From Paralichthys olivaceus (Eukaryota > Chordata > Actinopteri > Pleuronectiformes > Paralichthyidae), in the NCBI RefSeq assembly GCF_024713975.1, contig NC_091104.1, forward strand, positions 15,023,580 through 15,087,579: 64,000 nt of DNA. The letters are read 5' to 3'. Position numbers and translations under genes: made by a program. The first letter of the stretch is position 1. Each line of letters begins with the position of its first letter. Shown here piece by piece: positions 38,401 through 49,500 of this stretch. Below the pieces are notes generated by a model. It saw only the letters and a program-made list of their open reading frames with translations, was not told where the DNA came from and did not search any database.

Positions 38401-41400
38401 AATGTTGACTTGTACTGAAATTGACTTGCACTCATGAAATGTTAATAAAAGCAAATATATACATAGTTTAACTGTCTTACAATTTTAACCAAGTAAGAAT
38501 CTGTAAAATATTTATTTAAAATTAATTTCTGTCTGATATGTTTACTTTATTTAACATTATCTGTCATATCACACTGAGCTGCTTACGTAATAAAACTGAT
38601 AACAACCAATATACTGTTTGCTTAGTTACACCTGAATCTGCACCATATTTACTTAAGCTCTATGAAATGATAAAAGGCCAAAAGCAACCACTCACATATA
38701 TGATGTGAAATAATACATACTGTATTTTAACCCTATATAAATTGGCAAAAGTAACCTTAAACCTACTCATAATGAGCCTACAGAAGATATAACAAACATT
38801 ACAGCAGGACACAGTTTTACCTACTGTTTGCTCATGATGCAGAGCTGAGCCAGCCGCTCGAGGTGCTGAGCCTGGGAGGCCTGCTCCGACAGCTCCTCTG
38901 GGGACGTCCATCCTGCAGAGCCCAGCGTAGCCTCCTCCTGAGGCCCTGTTATACACACACAGGGCATGGAATCACAGTCAGTAACCACTCAAGTCTTGCT
39001 ATCTATCCCTCTCTCCTCACTATTATTTCCTCTCTGCTACTGCACGGTGTTTGAAAAAAAAAAAAAGCCAGAGTATGTGGCACAGCCTGTCGGTGCACTG
39101 CTGCAGACTTTAAGCCTGAGCAGCAGAGTGGAGCCGACTGAGGACGGGAACTGAGAGAGCAGAGATAAGGGCAGGAGAGAGCAGATAAGTGAGTCAAACA
39201 ACACACTCGCCACGCCCACTGGAACACTGAGACACACACACGTATGCACATGGTGACACACCACAAACATACAGTCTGTACTGGACACACCAAGCACACA
39301 ATGATGGAGGAGGAAATGGGTTGGGATTGCAATTCGTGCAAAGAGAGAAGGCAAATAAATCATGGGAAATGGTAAAGACTTTTGTTTGCATTCTAAGAAC
39401 CACAGAATGACAATCACAACAGCTGTCAGTGGGGACCAACAGGAGGAGGATGTATTTGAGAATACACTGGGGGAGAGAAAGGAAGCTTGTAAAGTGCAGC
39501 TCCAGCGCCAGCTCTGCCCCTGGAGGGGTCCAGCATTCAATCTGAGTGAGTGCTGAATCAGGGGCCTCAGTATTCTATGGCGACACATGGCTCCTAATGA
39601 GATAGTGTAAAGTGCGGCCATTTGTCTTCCACTACGCCCGTCTCCGACCTCCGCTGTGCCCACGCTACGCTGCACTGCTGCCTCAGCAGCAGACACAGAG
39701 GAAGAGGTAGACGTCTGGAGCGGCGGCAGTAGCAGGTGATGAATGAGCGGCCTTGCGGTGAATGCTCATTTAAAGCTCCACCAGGTTTATCGTAAACAAA
39801 GATGGAACGGGATGAAATGAGACTTCATTTCATATCCGCTTAATAAGTTAATAGTAACAGATTTGGGAGGAGTTACAGAAAAACAGTGAGTGTATTATTT
39901 GCTGGTTAGTCTGTAGCAGGTTACAAGTGACTCTGGAAAGCTGCCAAATACAAACAGAGTGTGAACAGCTTCACTAACAGTCTCAAAATCTAAAATGAAA
40001 TGAGATTCAACAGATTTACATACCTTTCAGAGGAATATCATAAGAAAATATTAATAATCAATTTGAATATTAATAATGTCCTCATGATTTCCCATTAATT
40101 TCTTCAAAGTTTCCTAAGAGATTAAGTTCTATTTGTATAATCACGGTTGTCTAGGAAGCTTCCTAGAAAATGAAAGGAAGATAAACATGCACCCTCAAAG
40201 AAGATGATTTATTAGAAGCTGAACAATATACATACCCGTTAATATTTACAAAAGTATATTCATCAGTAACATAATGTCAGAAGTACTTGCCTGTGCTGCC
40301 CTGAAGAGCTGTGAGCTCGATCAGTGCCACCTCATAGAACATTTTTTCAGCCTGGATGAACTGGAGGGCCTTCCCATCTGTTTATATGGGTGAAGGATGG
40401 GTCTCAGTTGTCAATGGGATTAGTCAGTTGTTGATGTTAAAAACAGCCTTGTTGCCCAACTCGAACGCAGCCTTTTTATTTTTTATTTCCATCCCTCTGA
40501 GGATGACCCTTTTGGGGGCAAGCGGAGAGCGCGGTAACCCAAAGCAGATTGTTGAGGTTTGATTTAGGAAACACAGATTTCACAGGCGGCTAACTCCATT
40601 GTTTTTGTGCTGTTATCTGCTGTTTTTTGTAACTTTATGTTTGCTGAAACTCAAAATACAGTTGTAACTGATTATATTTCGTATCTCTGTCTTTTTTTCC
40701 ATGCTTTGTCCAGCCTCGTTCTGATTTATGTGAATACCAGTTTTTTTTTTGTTTCCATTCAAAGACTCTATTTAAAACCACCTAAAAATAGAGCCTGTTC
40801 ACTTAGTCAAAAGCATTTCTATCATGTTGTGTCCGTGCCGCGGTAAAATGACACCATTGATGCTTGTCAGGTGAATTTAAAGACCAATGGGACGAGGAAT
40901 GCTTAAAATAAACACAGCCCTGCCTAAGTAAATGTCCTACTTAACACCAGAGCTCTCATCTGTAAAGCAACATTTGTTCCATTCGAGCTACTTCACTTTC
41001 GATGACCATACTTGCCAATTATACTTCAATATATTTACAGTATTAAACTGAGGTTGTAAAGATGGGCAGTAGTTTTCCACTCTCCACAGGAGAACAGTTA
41101 ATCTTGGAGATGAAAACCGAAACAGCTGGTTTCCTTCATTGTGTCACCAGGAGAATAATGTCAGCTCTCCACACTACTGAACAAACCGAAACTAAGGCAA
41201 ACTACACATCCACTGAGTAAACTAAGACACTGTTAGCATTAAAACTGTAAACACAATGTGGTCCAAAAAGACAGCTTTCATACAGAAATATTAAAGATAG
41301 AACAATATAAGAAGCAAATACATACATGGTCCTGATCCGCACCAAAATTGATTGAGTTCTTTATCGACACATACTATAGCCTTCCACCAAGTTTCATGAA

Positions 41401-44400
41401 CATCTCTTAAATTGGTTTTGTGTAATCTTGCTTGCAAACAAACAAATATACAAACCAACAAACCAATGGACACAGGGGGAAACCATTAGCTCCTTGGCGG
41501 AAGTAATAATGTTAATGGTGAGTAGACACCAGAAAAGATGGTGGATGCTAAAGGATGGATGTTGAAAGTAGATGTACATGTGAATAATTCAGTGTACAGT
41601 GCATTAAGAGATGTCAGAGCAGCCCATCATGAAAACCCAGCTTTTTTAATAACATGAAACTCCCTGGGATTTACATCATTATTGCGCACAATAGCACAAA
41701 TGTGGTTTTGATGTTTTGAATGAATCCTGAGAGAAATTAAAGGATGATTAGAAATGCATTATTCCCGGTGTCGCAGTTCCAGGGAGTCACCTGCCGGCCT
41801 GAAATAAGATGAGTATGAGTGTGAGCACATGGGAGCGAGGATTAGGAACAGTCTTCATCAAAGGTCAGAGCCCTCCTTCTGCCGGCTATTCTTAGCCTGG
41901 CAGGACCACAACAATGCCACAACAGGAACCTCACGCAATCCTCTCCAGGGACCAGGCTGACCTCACATACACACAAATACACACACACACACAGCATTGA
42001 ATTGTAATCGGACTGCACTTCAAACCTCGACAGGAACTTACACAGGCACCTTCAAAATGCACATCTGATCTGCTGTATAACCTCACCGAGTTCACTGTCT
42101 CAGTCTTCTCTAGAGGAACTGGGTTTTCCTGTAGTATTTCATCACCTCCGCCAAGGAGGCTATTTTTGTGTTTGAAGATGACACAAAAACAACTGGATGG
42201 ATTTCCATTAAAGTTGGTGGAAAGATGGGACACAGGCCAAGAAGAAAGAACTCATAAACTTTTTGTTCTGAGCCTAATCAGAGGGTTGATCCAGGAATGT
42301 TTGTGGTACAGTTGCAGCTTAATACCCCTCACCTCACCCTCCCCTTGCAAACCTGTGAAGCCTTCAGTTGTCATTCAGGTGTTAAGTATGTCCAGTTTGG
42401 ACTACAGTCAAAAACATGAAGGCCTCCGTTGAGAGGATCCGCTTCCAATGCAGATATAAAAGGGCTCCTTCTAGCATAAAGAAAACAACAATTTGTACAG
42501 TTTAGATGAAACACCAGTAAAAACATCACTAGGAGTATTTTATATTCAATTTCTGCCAATAGATCCTTTAAATGTGAGACAACTATATATGGTCTTATGA
42601 CTATCTACTAGTTTCCAAGATGAATATTGACCTAAACATAGTAAATGTGCAGGTTATTATCGAGAATTCTCATTTATTTGAGACTGAAGTCAGTTTTTCC
42701 AGGTCAGTAGACTTTCCATGAAACATGTATCAGTAAACACTCAAAAGAGCTTTTGGCTTTGGACAGAGGTCACTTGTGCACAAGCTACCCGCTCTGATAA
42801 CAGCACATCAAACCTTGAGCGGTCACGGTCACTATCAACTGCACATATTTGTCTGGATTAAAGCCAATGGAACATGATGGAATCAGGATTCTATGAATAG
42901 GATGATTCAGTTTTGTTTACTAATTGTGGCTTTGGTCAGACTGAGAGACGACATGTGAGGAGACACTGCAGAGAGTTGTTGTAAACATTCTTGTGAATTA
43001 GCTTAAGTTCCCACATCCTGCTTCCAGTTTGAGCATGACAACCCTTCACCCTCCTCTCTGAGGGACCATCTCAGAGATCACAACATCGCTGCTTTACAAA
43101 ACTGAAGGAACTGCCGGAAACATTTCATGGGAAAGGTCCAAATCTTTTTAAACAACACAACAATCATTAACAGAAAACTAATTTTAATACTAAATAATGA
43201 TGTTATTTGTTTATACACTATCTTCTCTTGTTTGTTTTCTGATTACATATGTTTTATGTCTTTTATATACTTCAATAAATAATATAACGTCATTATCACC
43301 TTTGGCAAGGAGGTTATGTTTTTGTTTGTTTGTTTGCAGGACTACGCAAAAACTACTGAGCAGATTACCATGAAACTTGGTGTAATGATGAGGTATGGGT
43401 CAAGTTTCATTTTGGTGCAATCTATTTTCTCTTTCTTTAACATTGTGAGAACATTTGGTTTTCCCAAATTGTTCTGCATTTCTCAAGAAATAATGCAGAG
43501 ATCTATCTGGAAAAAAATCTGACAGATGAAATTTTGTGCAGACCTGGATAATGATCCAAATTTAAGTTAAGTAATTTAATAGAAGGGGTATTTCGCCTGT
43601 GTTGGTATTGTTTTTAACAGTTTAAATAAAAATTCTGGCTACATGGCATTTGTATCTGATGCAATACAGGATTACACAACAACTTCTGAATTTATTTCCA
43701 TGAAAATTACATGAAACAGGCCGACCCAGAAATTCGAGAGAGACCGTTAGCCTTGGCAGAGGTATACGCTCTACTAAGTGCCATCCTAGTGTAAATATTT
43801 CTTCTTTGCTCCTCAAACATGAAACAGTGTAAGATGTGGTTACGTTCTCATGGCTGTAATCTAATACACTACAAGTACAGAACATAACATGGTAACTGTA
43901 TCATACATAAAAACGCCACAGATGACCCAACATGACACCATTACTATTGATGATGTGATGTAATATTGGACTGTATGTCAAAAGATTTAACCCCCCGTCA
44001 TGGTAGACGACCCTCTTAAGCAGCTACCGTTTCATTCTGGGACTCTGAAGGCTATTGGTGGAGCTCAGCTCAGCAAATTGACCTATTTTGGAAAACGGAC
44101 AGTGAGGGGGGGGAAGAGCCTCGCCGAGGTAGATAACATGAGCTGGCAAGTTAAGTGTTGGAGTGTCTCAGTGACGGGGGAGAGGAGCCGTGGAGGTAAT
44201 CTATCCTGAAACCTAACACCTCTCTATTACCTCTATGCTTTAGTTTATAGAGGCAGTGAATTGGCGATGCATGGGCTAGTCAGTGCAGATACAGGTTAAT
44301 TAGTGCTCTCCCACTCTGTTGTGTGGAGATAAGAGCCTACAAATCCTCTTAAGAGACAGACACAACCTGAGCGACACACACAACGTGCGGCATTCTGGGA

Positions 44401-45014
44401 CAAACCTGTTATTATGAACTTGCCCAAAGACATCCACTCATCCCTCTCGCCTTACACAGCTTCCCATAAAGGCTCTACATGCTCCATTGTGCTGGAATTT
44501 GCAACAGCCGCCTCCAATCACAATCCTTTACACATTCACCTCTCAGGAATAGAATGCTAGTTTTATAGTTAGCCGCTTGCTAACGCTTATGGGACAGTGG
44601 AAGTAAAAGTCAGCTGTGTGACAGCGAGCGGAGAAAGGATACAATTCTTTTCAGTGATGAAGAGCTCTGCAATCTGTGAAGCACAGAAAAACAGGGCATG
44701 GATGAGCATTAAATCATTAATTTACAACAAGATTCCTGTGTGTGTGTGTGTGTGTGTGTGTATGGATGATGTCATGGGCTGTCATAACAAGTAATTCAGC
44801 TCTCCTCACAGCCCCATCATTGTAGTCGACATCATACCAGGCATTCCACAGTTCTGGAGTAAAGGCCGTGTTTTGACATCACAGACGTTCCTTCACTAAA
44901 CATAACGAAAACTGTAGATTTGTCTTTGCTGGATGGGCCTTGTAAAGTATCTCAGTGTGTAACCTGTGATACCAAAACACTAATGTCCGAGACCTCAGAA
45001 ATAGCAAAACATAG

Positions 45015-45062
<48 letters not shown>

Positions 45063-45303
45063 GTAGAACAGACAGTATGAAACACCTCATTTAGCAGCAT
45101 GCACAGTCCTTCTGAGGCAGATATTATCGTATGTGTCAACACTGGGACACATGACGGACTGTGCTGTTAGATTTGACATTGGTGTTTGAGCTAAAGGTTG
45201 ACTGCATCCTGTTTATGATGCTCGAAAGGAAAAGTGATGCAGATAAGCTGTGCAAACACGAGACAGCACATTTTGTAGACGGATGTAGTGAGGATGTACA
45301 GGG

Positions 45304-45356
<53 letters not shown>

Positions 45357-45579
45357 CCCAGTCCTCATGTGGCTCACCTGGTGAAGGCAGTTGGGCAGAG
45401 AGGTGAAGGTCTGCACATGGGTCAGTCCCAGCAGGCAGCTGAGGAAGCAGTGGAGGGCGGCCTGGTACTCCCCCTGCTGCTGGAGCTGCTGTCCCAGCTC
45501 GAACAGGCCCTCCCTCCCCCTGTTCAGCATCCCCAGTCCCAGCCAGAGCCAGCACTGCCTCCCATCAGAGCTCCAGCAG
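32496..45579 (-). CDS. Consortin-family protein (CNST / C14orf180-NRAC-like), 5' end not found
   Basis: Consortin is a trans-Golgi membrane protein that sorts connexins. Exons on the minus strand: 45378-45579 (upper edge uncertain), 44643-44673, 40291-40377, 38825-38945, 36984-37014, 36770-36878, 34102-34265, 33857-33989, 32496-32701. All nine phases agree, giving about 360 residues. The N-terminal part is TPR-like: GLFELGQQLQQQGEYQAALHC, LPNCLHQIAELFITEKNYGK and ALQFIQAEKMFYEVALIEL, matching consortin's LHQIAEAYLYEEDYEQAL-type helices. It continues with LALEYSGKATKIHQRAFGND. The C-terminal part has PTSILKRPSP and RRVRFREPETTVH, one membrane segment (LALFTCLFLLMSFLGVAMYC) and a short tail ending CWIWLTMQ. 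This is the same order as in consortin and in NRAC. Its position beside tmem179 matches human C14orf180. Further 5' exons are probably upstream. Confidence 0.85.
33542..33722 (+). repeat. Dispersed fish repeat (CCATCCATC...TGGACTGTGGGAGG)
   Basis: AATCCATCCATCACC, then CTGCTTATCC, GAGCTGGAGCCAATCCCAGC, GGGGCACACCCTGGACACG and CTGTGGACTGTGGGAGGGA, in the order found in a very common teleost interspersed repeat. It lies in the consortin-like intron next to exon 33857-33989. Confidence 0.65.
34266..36769. other. Consortin-like intron, 2.5 kb
   Basis: No coding likeness. A poly(A) run is at 34800-34812. The flanking exons join in phase without an extra exon. Confidence 0.5.
36984..37014 (-). other. 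31-nt microexon of the consortin-like gene
   Basis: On the gene strand, TTTCAG precedes ACCTCACC and GGTAAG precedes GTGCGTACG. The first base completes a Gln codon begun by the previous exon (SKQ|PHLALEYSGK), and the exon ends at a codon boundary. Confidence 0.85.
37015..38824. other. Consortin-like intron, 1.8 kb
   Basis: Blocks at 37200-37500 and 38060-38250 are less AT-rich and complex, and could be intronic regulatory elements. Nothing else recognised. Confidence 0.35.
38946..40290. other. Consortin-like intron with GC donor
   Basis: The donor on the gene strand is CACAG|GCAAGTACTT, a GC-AG intron. The block at about 39480-39760 is GC-richer. No gene recognised inside. Confidence 0.6.
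41290..41510 (+). repeat. Dispersed CCTTGGC-end repeat family, copy 5 (5'-truncated)
   Basis: TCCGCACCAAAATTGATTG, then CCACCAAGTTTCATGAACA, AACAAACAAATATACAAACC and TAGCTCCTTGGCGGAAGTAAT. Only the right part of the family is present. Confidence 0.65.
42140..42300 (-). repeat. Dispersed CCTTGGC-end repeat family, copy 6
   Basis: Opens CACCTCCGCCAAGGAGGCTA, then ACAACTGGATGGATTTCCAT and GTTGGTGGAAAGATGGG, the reverse of the + copies. Cut off near GATCCAGGAATG. Confidence 0.65.
43296..43782 (-). repeat. Dispersed CCTTGGC-end repeat family, copy 7 (near full length)
   Basis: Opens CACCTTTGGCAAGGAGGTTA, then the GTTTGTTTGTTTGCAGGACT and ATTACCATGAAACTTGGTG segments. It closes with CCTTGGCAGAGGTATACGCT and CTACTAAGTGCC, the reverse complement of the left end of the + copies. 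About 487 bp. Confidence 0.7.
44643..44673 (-). other. 31-nt microexon of the consortin-like gene
   Basis: On the gene strand, TTCACAG precedes ATTGCAGAGCTC, and AAGAATT precedes GTATCC. It encodes IAELFITEKN plus one base that completes Tyr with the next exon. It fills exactly the gap left in the alignable helix LPNCLHQ...YGKALQFIQ. Confidence 0.85.
44737..44761. repeat. (TG)n microsatellite upstream of the microexon
   Basis: Read as (CA)n in the consortin-like transcript, 63 bases before the microexon acceptor. Confidence 0.95.
45017..45062. repeat. (CA)n microsatellite
   Basis: Read as (UG)n in the consortin-like transcript. Same 704-nt intron as the tracts at 44737 and 45305. Confidence 0.95.
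45305..45354. repeat. (TG)n microsatellite just after the exon 45378-45579 donor
   Basis: Twenty-five TG units, read as (CA)n in the transcript, beginning 23 bases inside the intron. Confidence 0.95.
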
Positions 45580-48500
45580 CTGAGGACGAACGCTGCTCTT
45601 CACGCCACTCCACTGAAGGCACCACAGGTAGAAAGACACAGCCACACACCAAGTGAGAGGTGGAGAGAAAAAATGCATCGACACAGACAAAACAAAGGCT
45701 GCTGGAGGATCAGTGAGCAGCTTTCTCTCAGTCACGTCTGAGCACAGTAAGTCAAGGACAGGTGGTGAGGAGCCGGCTGAGGGAGCTCCGGAGACTCACA
45801 CTGAAAAGATCCATTCCCCTCCCTCCTCCCAGGCTGCACCAGGAAAGGAGGACAGAGGAAGTCTGAGAGCATTTGCTGTTTGATTGGCAGAGCTCTGCAC
45901 CAATCCCTGCTCTGCTCTCACACAGTAGCTCCGCCAGAGTGTGTGTAGCACATTGTGTCTCTCTCCAATCCTACAACAGGGAAACTGCAAGGATGTTTGT
46001 TTTGATGATGAAAAGCAAACAGTGTGCACATGTTCTGTATTTTATACATAAATATAATTTTCAGTGAAACTCAAATTTCATCCAGTGTTAAGCCAAAATG
46101 TCCCTGCTGCTGTGCATTCACCAAGCTGTGCATCATGTACAGTGCATCCACAGTCTGTGAGAGAATCATTTCAAGTCCTGCTGCCACATGATTTATAAAT
46201 GAGGAGTGCATGAGAGCATCCAAACCGCGGCGAATGCTGCGTGAGCATGTTTTACATCACCACAGAGGAACCAGGCTTTTGTAAATTGTCTTAAAAGCAA
46301 ATGGGAGAGCTGATGTATACACATGGTCATTACGATAGACTATCCAAACAAGGACAACAAATATTTATCCACGAGGAGTGCCCTCTCTGAATGTTTGCTC
46401 GCTTCCCTTCACACTCTGCTAATCAACGTTAATGTGAGGCCAATCTGTGCCTGGGGAGAGGGTGAGGGAGCAGAGAAGAAGAGATGTGGCCCCAGCTCTG
46501 ATGATCTAAAGGATCATGAATGCCTCCCGACTTTGAGAGCAGCACCCCTCCCCACCCTCACTCCATTTGGACACGAGGGTGGTGACTGGGGGGAAATGAA
46601 TGGGGGGGGTAACACAAAGCAAACGGGCAGAGTCAGTCTCCATTACTGTCCGTTGCACCCAGCTAAGCAAAATGGGATTTTAATGGCTGTGAACGCCAGT
46701 GAATGGGGGGGGGGGGGGGATCACAGTATTAAACTTGCTCTGGCAGGTCAGACTCAGGGAGCTGTAAACGGTGCTCGTTCAGGACTAACAGCATCCAGAG
46801 CAGCCGTGGGACTTGATTATGTTGACGCAGGCCACATTACTGTCTCCATCCACAGGAGTGGGGTCACCCACAAGTGATTGTATTCACTGCATGCGCTGTG
46901 GCGTCGGAACGCAGGAACAGAGCTTCTGATGCGATTGAGTTGAAGGGACACTGCAGGCCCATCGTCTGGAAATGAAAAAGAGTGGGCTCAGTTTCCTTAT
47001 TACAGGCCAGTCAGGCTGATCAGACACACATCAGCTGTGGGGAGATGTGCTCCAAGTTGTCGTCTTCATGTTAACAACATCTGACAACAACCGCACAACA
47101 AAGGGAAGCCCACTCGAGCAGGACTGCGACTGTTAACCGCCAAAAAAAAGTGTTAACCATATAATGCGGCATAATATGATATCTGATATGATGACAGTTT
47201 GACAATATGTAATATCATATAATCACTGTGCTTGCCATGTTTGTTTATGTTGGGGAGTAAGTAACATGAAAAAAGCTTTTGCTAGCTCTTGGCTGCTTTA
47301 TTTGACAGGACAGAGTGTGAATGAGGGACAGAGAGAGAACAGGGGGTGACATTCAGCAAAGGGACACAAGATGGAATCGAGCTCAGGCCGCTGGAGAGGC
47401 TTGTAGCCTCATTACGGGGCACCAGCTCTACCAGGTGAGATGTGAAGGTTTTATGTGAACTAACTTTTTCTGTTTTTTAAAAGCAGATTAAACTGAATAC
47501 ACAAGTTTGTGCTGAAGCAACCTTTTTATATTTTGAAGGAATTATTATGCTCAACCAGTTTACATTTTTAAGTATAGAACTGAGAACAACAAATGTGTAA
47601 ATACAAAATAAAAGTAATTCACCATGGAGTTGGAGTTTTTTTTCTGGGAAGTCCATTAATGAACCTCCTATTGTCATTATTATTATTATTGTTATTGTAT
47701 TATTGTTTTTCCATTATCGCAAATGCACATTTTCCAGTAGAAAAAGCTTTATATTCTGTTAACATCAATGTAAGTCCTTTATAGTATTTTGGAGTCTATC
47801 AGTGTGAGGAGTCAAACAGAATACTTAATAATTCTTAGGTGATATGTTTAACTTTATAATAACAAAATAATACACTAGTGCATAGAGGCCAAAACAGAAC
47901 AAAACTGTATGTCAGAAGAAAACCTCATACTTGTAGCTGTCAATATTCAATTTTCTTTACTTTGTAATTGTTAGTAATATGTTTATCGCTACGCCATGGA
48001 CCAAGGGTCACTTTGAGATCTGGTGATTCAGTCCTTTATTGCTACAATAAATACAAAGGGAGTCTAAAAAATACAGGACAAGTCTGTAGAAATTGCAAAT
48101 GACACAGAAGGTCTGTAAAAAAATCAATGTATCTGCTTCAGTTTCAGGGCCCTGTCCTATTGTGTAACCTCACTGTGATGATTTTCTGGGGAACAGATTC
48201 ATCATAAATGTTCTGAAAAGCAGTAGTAACCTGTGCTTTTCTTGCTATGACAAGTCAAAATGGTTGCTGTGAAAAACGCATGTGGCTGAACCCGTGTATA
48301 TCGGAGGCTGGACAAGTGTTCGGTCGTGGTGAAGATTTGCATTTTACCAACGTCTGTCTGGTTTTCTAACATCCTGATATAAATTTACAGGCTGGAGGAT
48401 TGACTTATTTGACTTGCTGGAACCACACGGACGTAGATCATCTGCTCGCACCTTTTTTGTAAATGTGCCGACAGTCACTTTGACAAAGATACTGACTGAT

Positions 48501-49500
48501 GTCCACCATTCTACAGTGGAAGAATGGAAATCTACCTGTAGTTGGAATATTGATCACCTGTCTCATGGAGTCGGTAGACAAATACATCAGAGTGATCAGT
48601 AAACACTGTCCACTACAGCTGTACCCAGGGAAGCCAATAGAGCAGACTAATGTAAATGAATGGTGAGCAGCTCCTGCAACAGAATGCTAAGCAGAACGAA
48701 ACAGCTTCTCCCACAGATATAAATCTAACACCAGCTGCTTATTGCAGCGCAGTAAACCTCAATATATTCAATTAGTGTGAATGCTTTGTGTAATCCATAT
48801 TTACAGTGTTCCACATATTGAGCTGAATAATACACCCACATGAAATAATTGCATCTTGCAAATAAAGTAACTACAAAACTCGTGATGTTGCTATGATCTT
48901 CTTTTTCTGATTAAAATCAAACATGGTCTTTTCTTTTATTCTGAAAATCTCCACATCTCCACTTTAGAGAAAGTCTGTGGATATTTGCACGTTCCACTCC
49001 TTGACTTATACGACAAAGGTTATGGATCTCAGATGATTCAGTGGGCCATTTGTTAGAATAATGCATTTTGCACTGTCCAGCAGTTCTGCAGAGGAACATT
49101 GCCTCTCCCGTGTCCTCTTGTCATTTCACGACACTGCGCATGGCCCTAAATCAGCATATACTATTTATATTTCCTGCATTGTGCACATACAGCCACTCAA
49201 TGCAGTTTTGCTGCAGCCTAGAGGTATAGAATATTTTACCCCGTGTGAGTGACAGTGGCTATATGTCCCTCGCTGGAGTAAGCTAGCTTCAATGATGTGA
49301 GGAGAAAATCAAGTATTCTGTGTTGGTATAAAGCACCAGAGTGATCCTGGCCTGCAGGGCTGCAGCAACATATATTGATGTAGAAGTTTGTGGAAAACAC
49401 AACATGCATTGTTACAGACATGAAACCGTAACTCTTTGTTAAATCATCTACATTGTGTGTGTGTGTATTCTGGAAGTTGGAGCCTGTCGTCTTGGCCCAC
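45580..49500. other. Noncoding DNA upstream of the known consortin-like exons
   Basis: No convincing exon on either strand. An open frame of 184 codons at 46323-46877 looks accidental. A run of G at about 46707-46720 is preceded by a complex block (46640-46800) that could be a conserved element. It may hold unseen 5' exons or introns of the consortin-like gene. Confidence 0.4.

Larger units (their letters stand above)
40378..44642. other. Consortin-like intron, 4.3 kb
   Basis: Holds three repeat-family copies and AT-rich DNA. The flanking exons join perfectly in phase (ITEKN + Y + GKAL), so no further exon is needed. Confidence 0.6.

Noticed and set aside
44791..44880. Possible alternative exon (ELWNAWYDVDYNDG) on the minus strand
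   Set aside because: It has an acceptor-like end, but the 31-nt microexon at 44643 alone restores phase and family pattern.
45136..45555. 139-codon minus-strand frame with a His/Thr repeat
   Set aside because: Wrong frame of the consortin-like exon running into a TG/CA microsatellite.
46323..46877. 184-codon open frame on the plus strand
   Set aside because: Low-complexity Gly runs from poly(G), no family likeness, no splice context. Probably chance.
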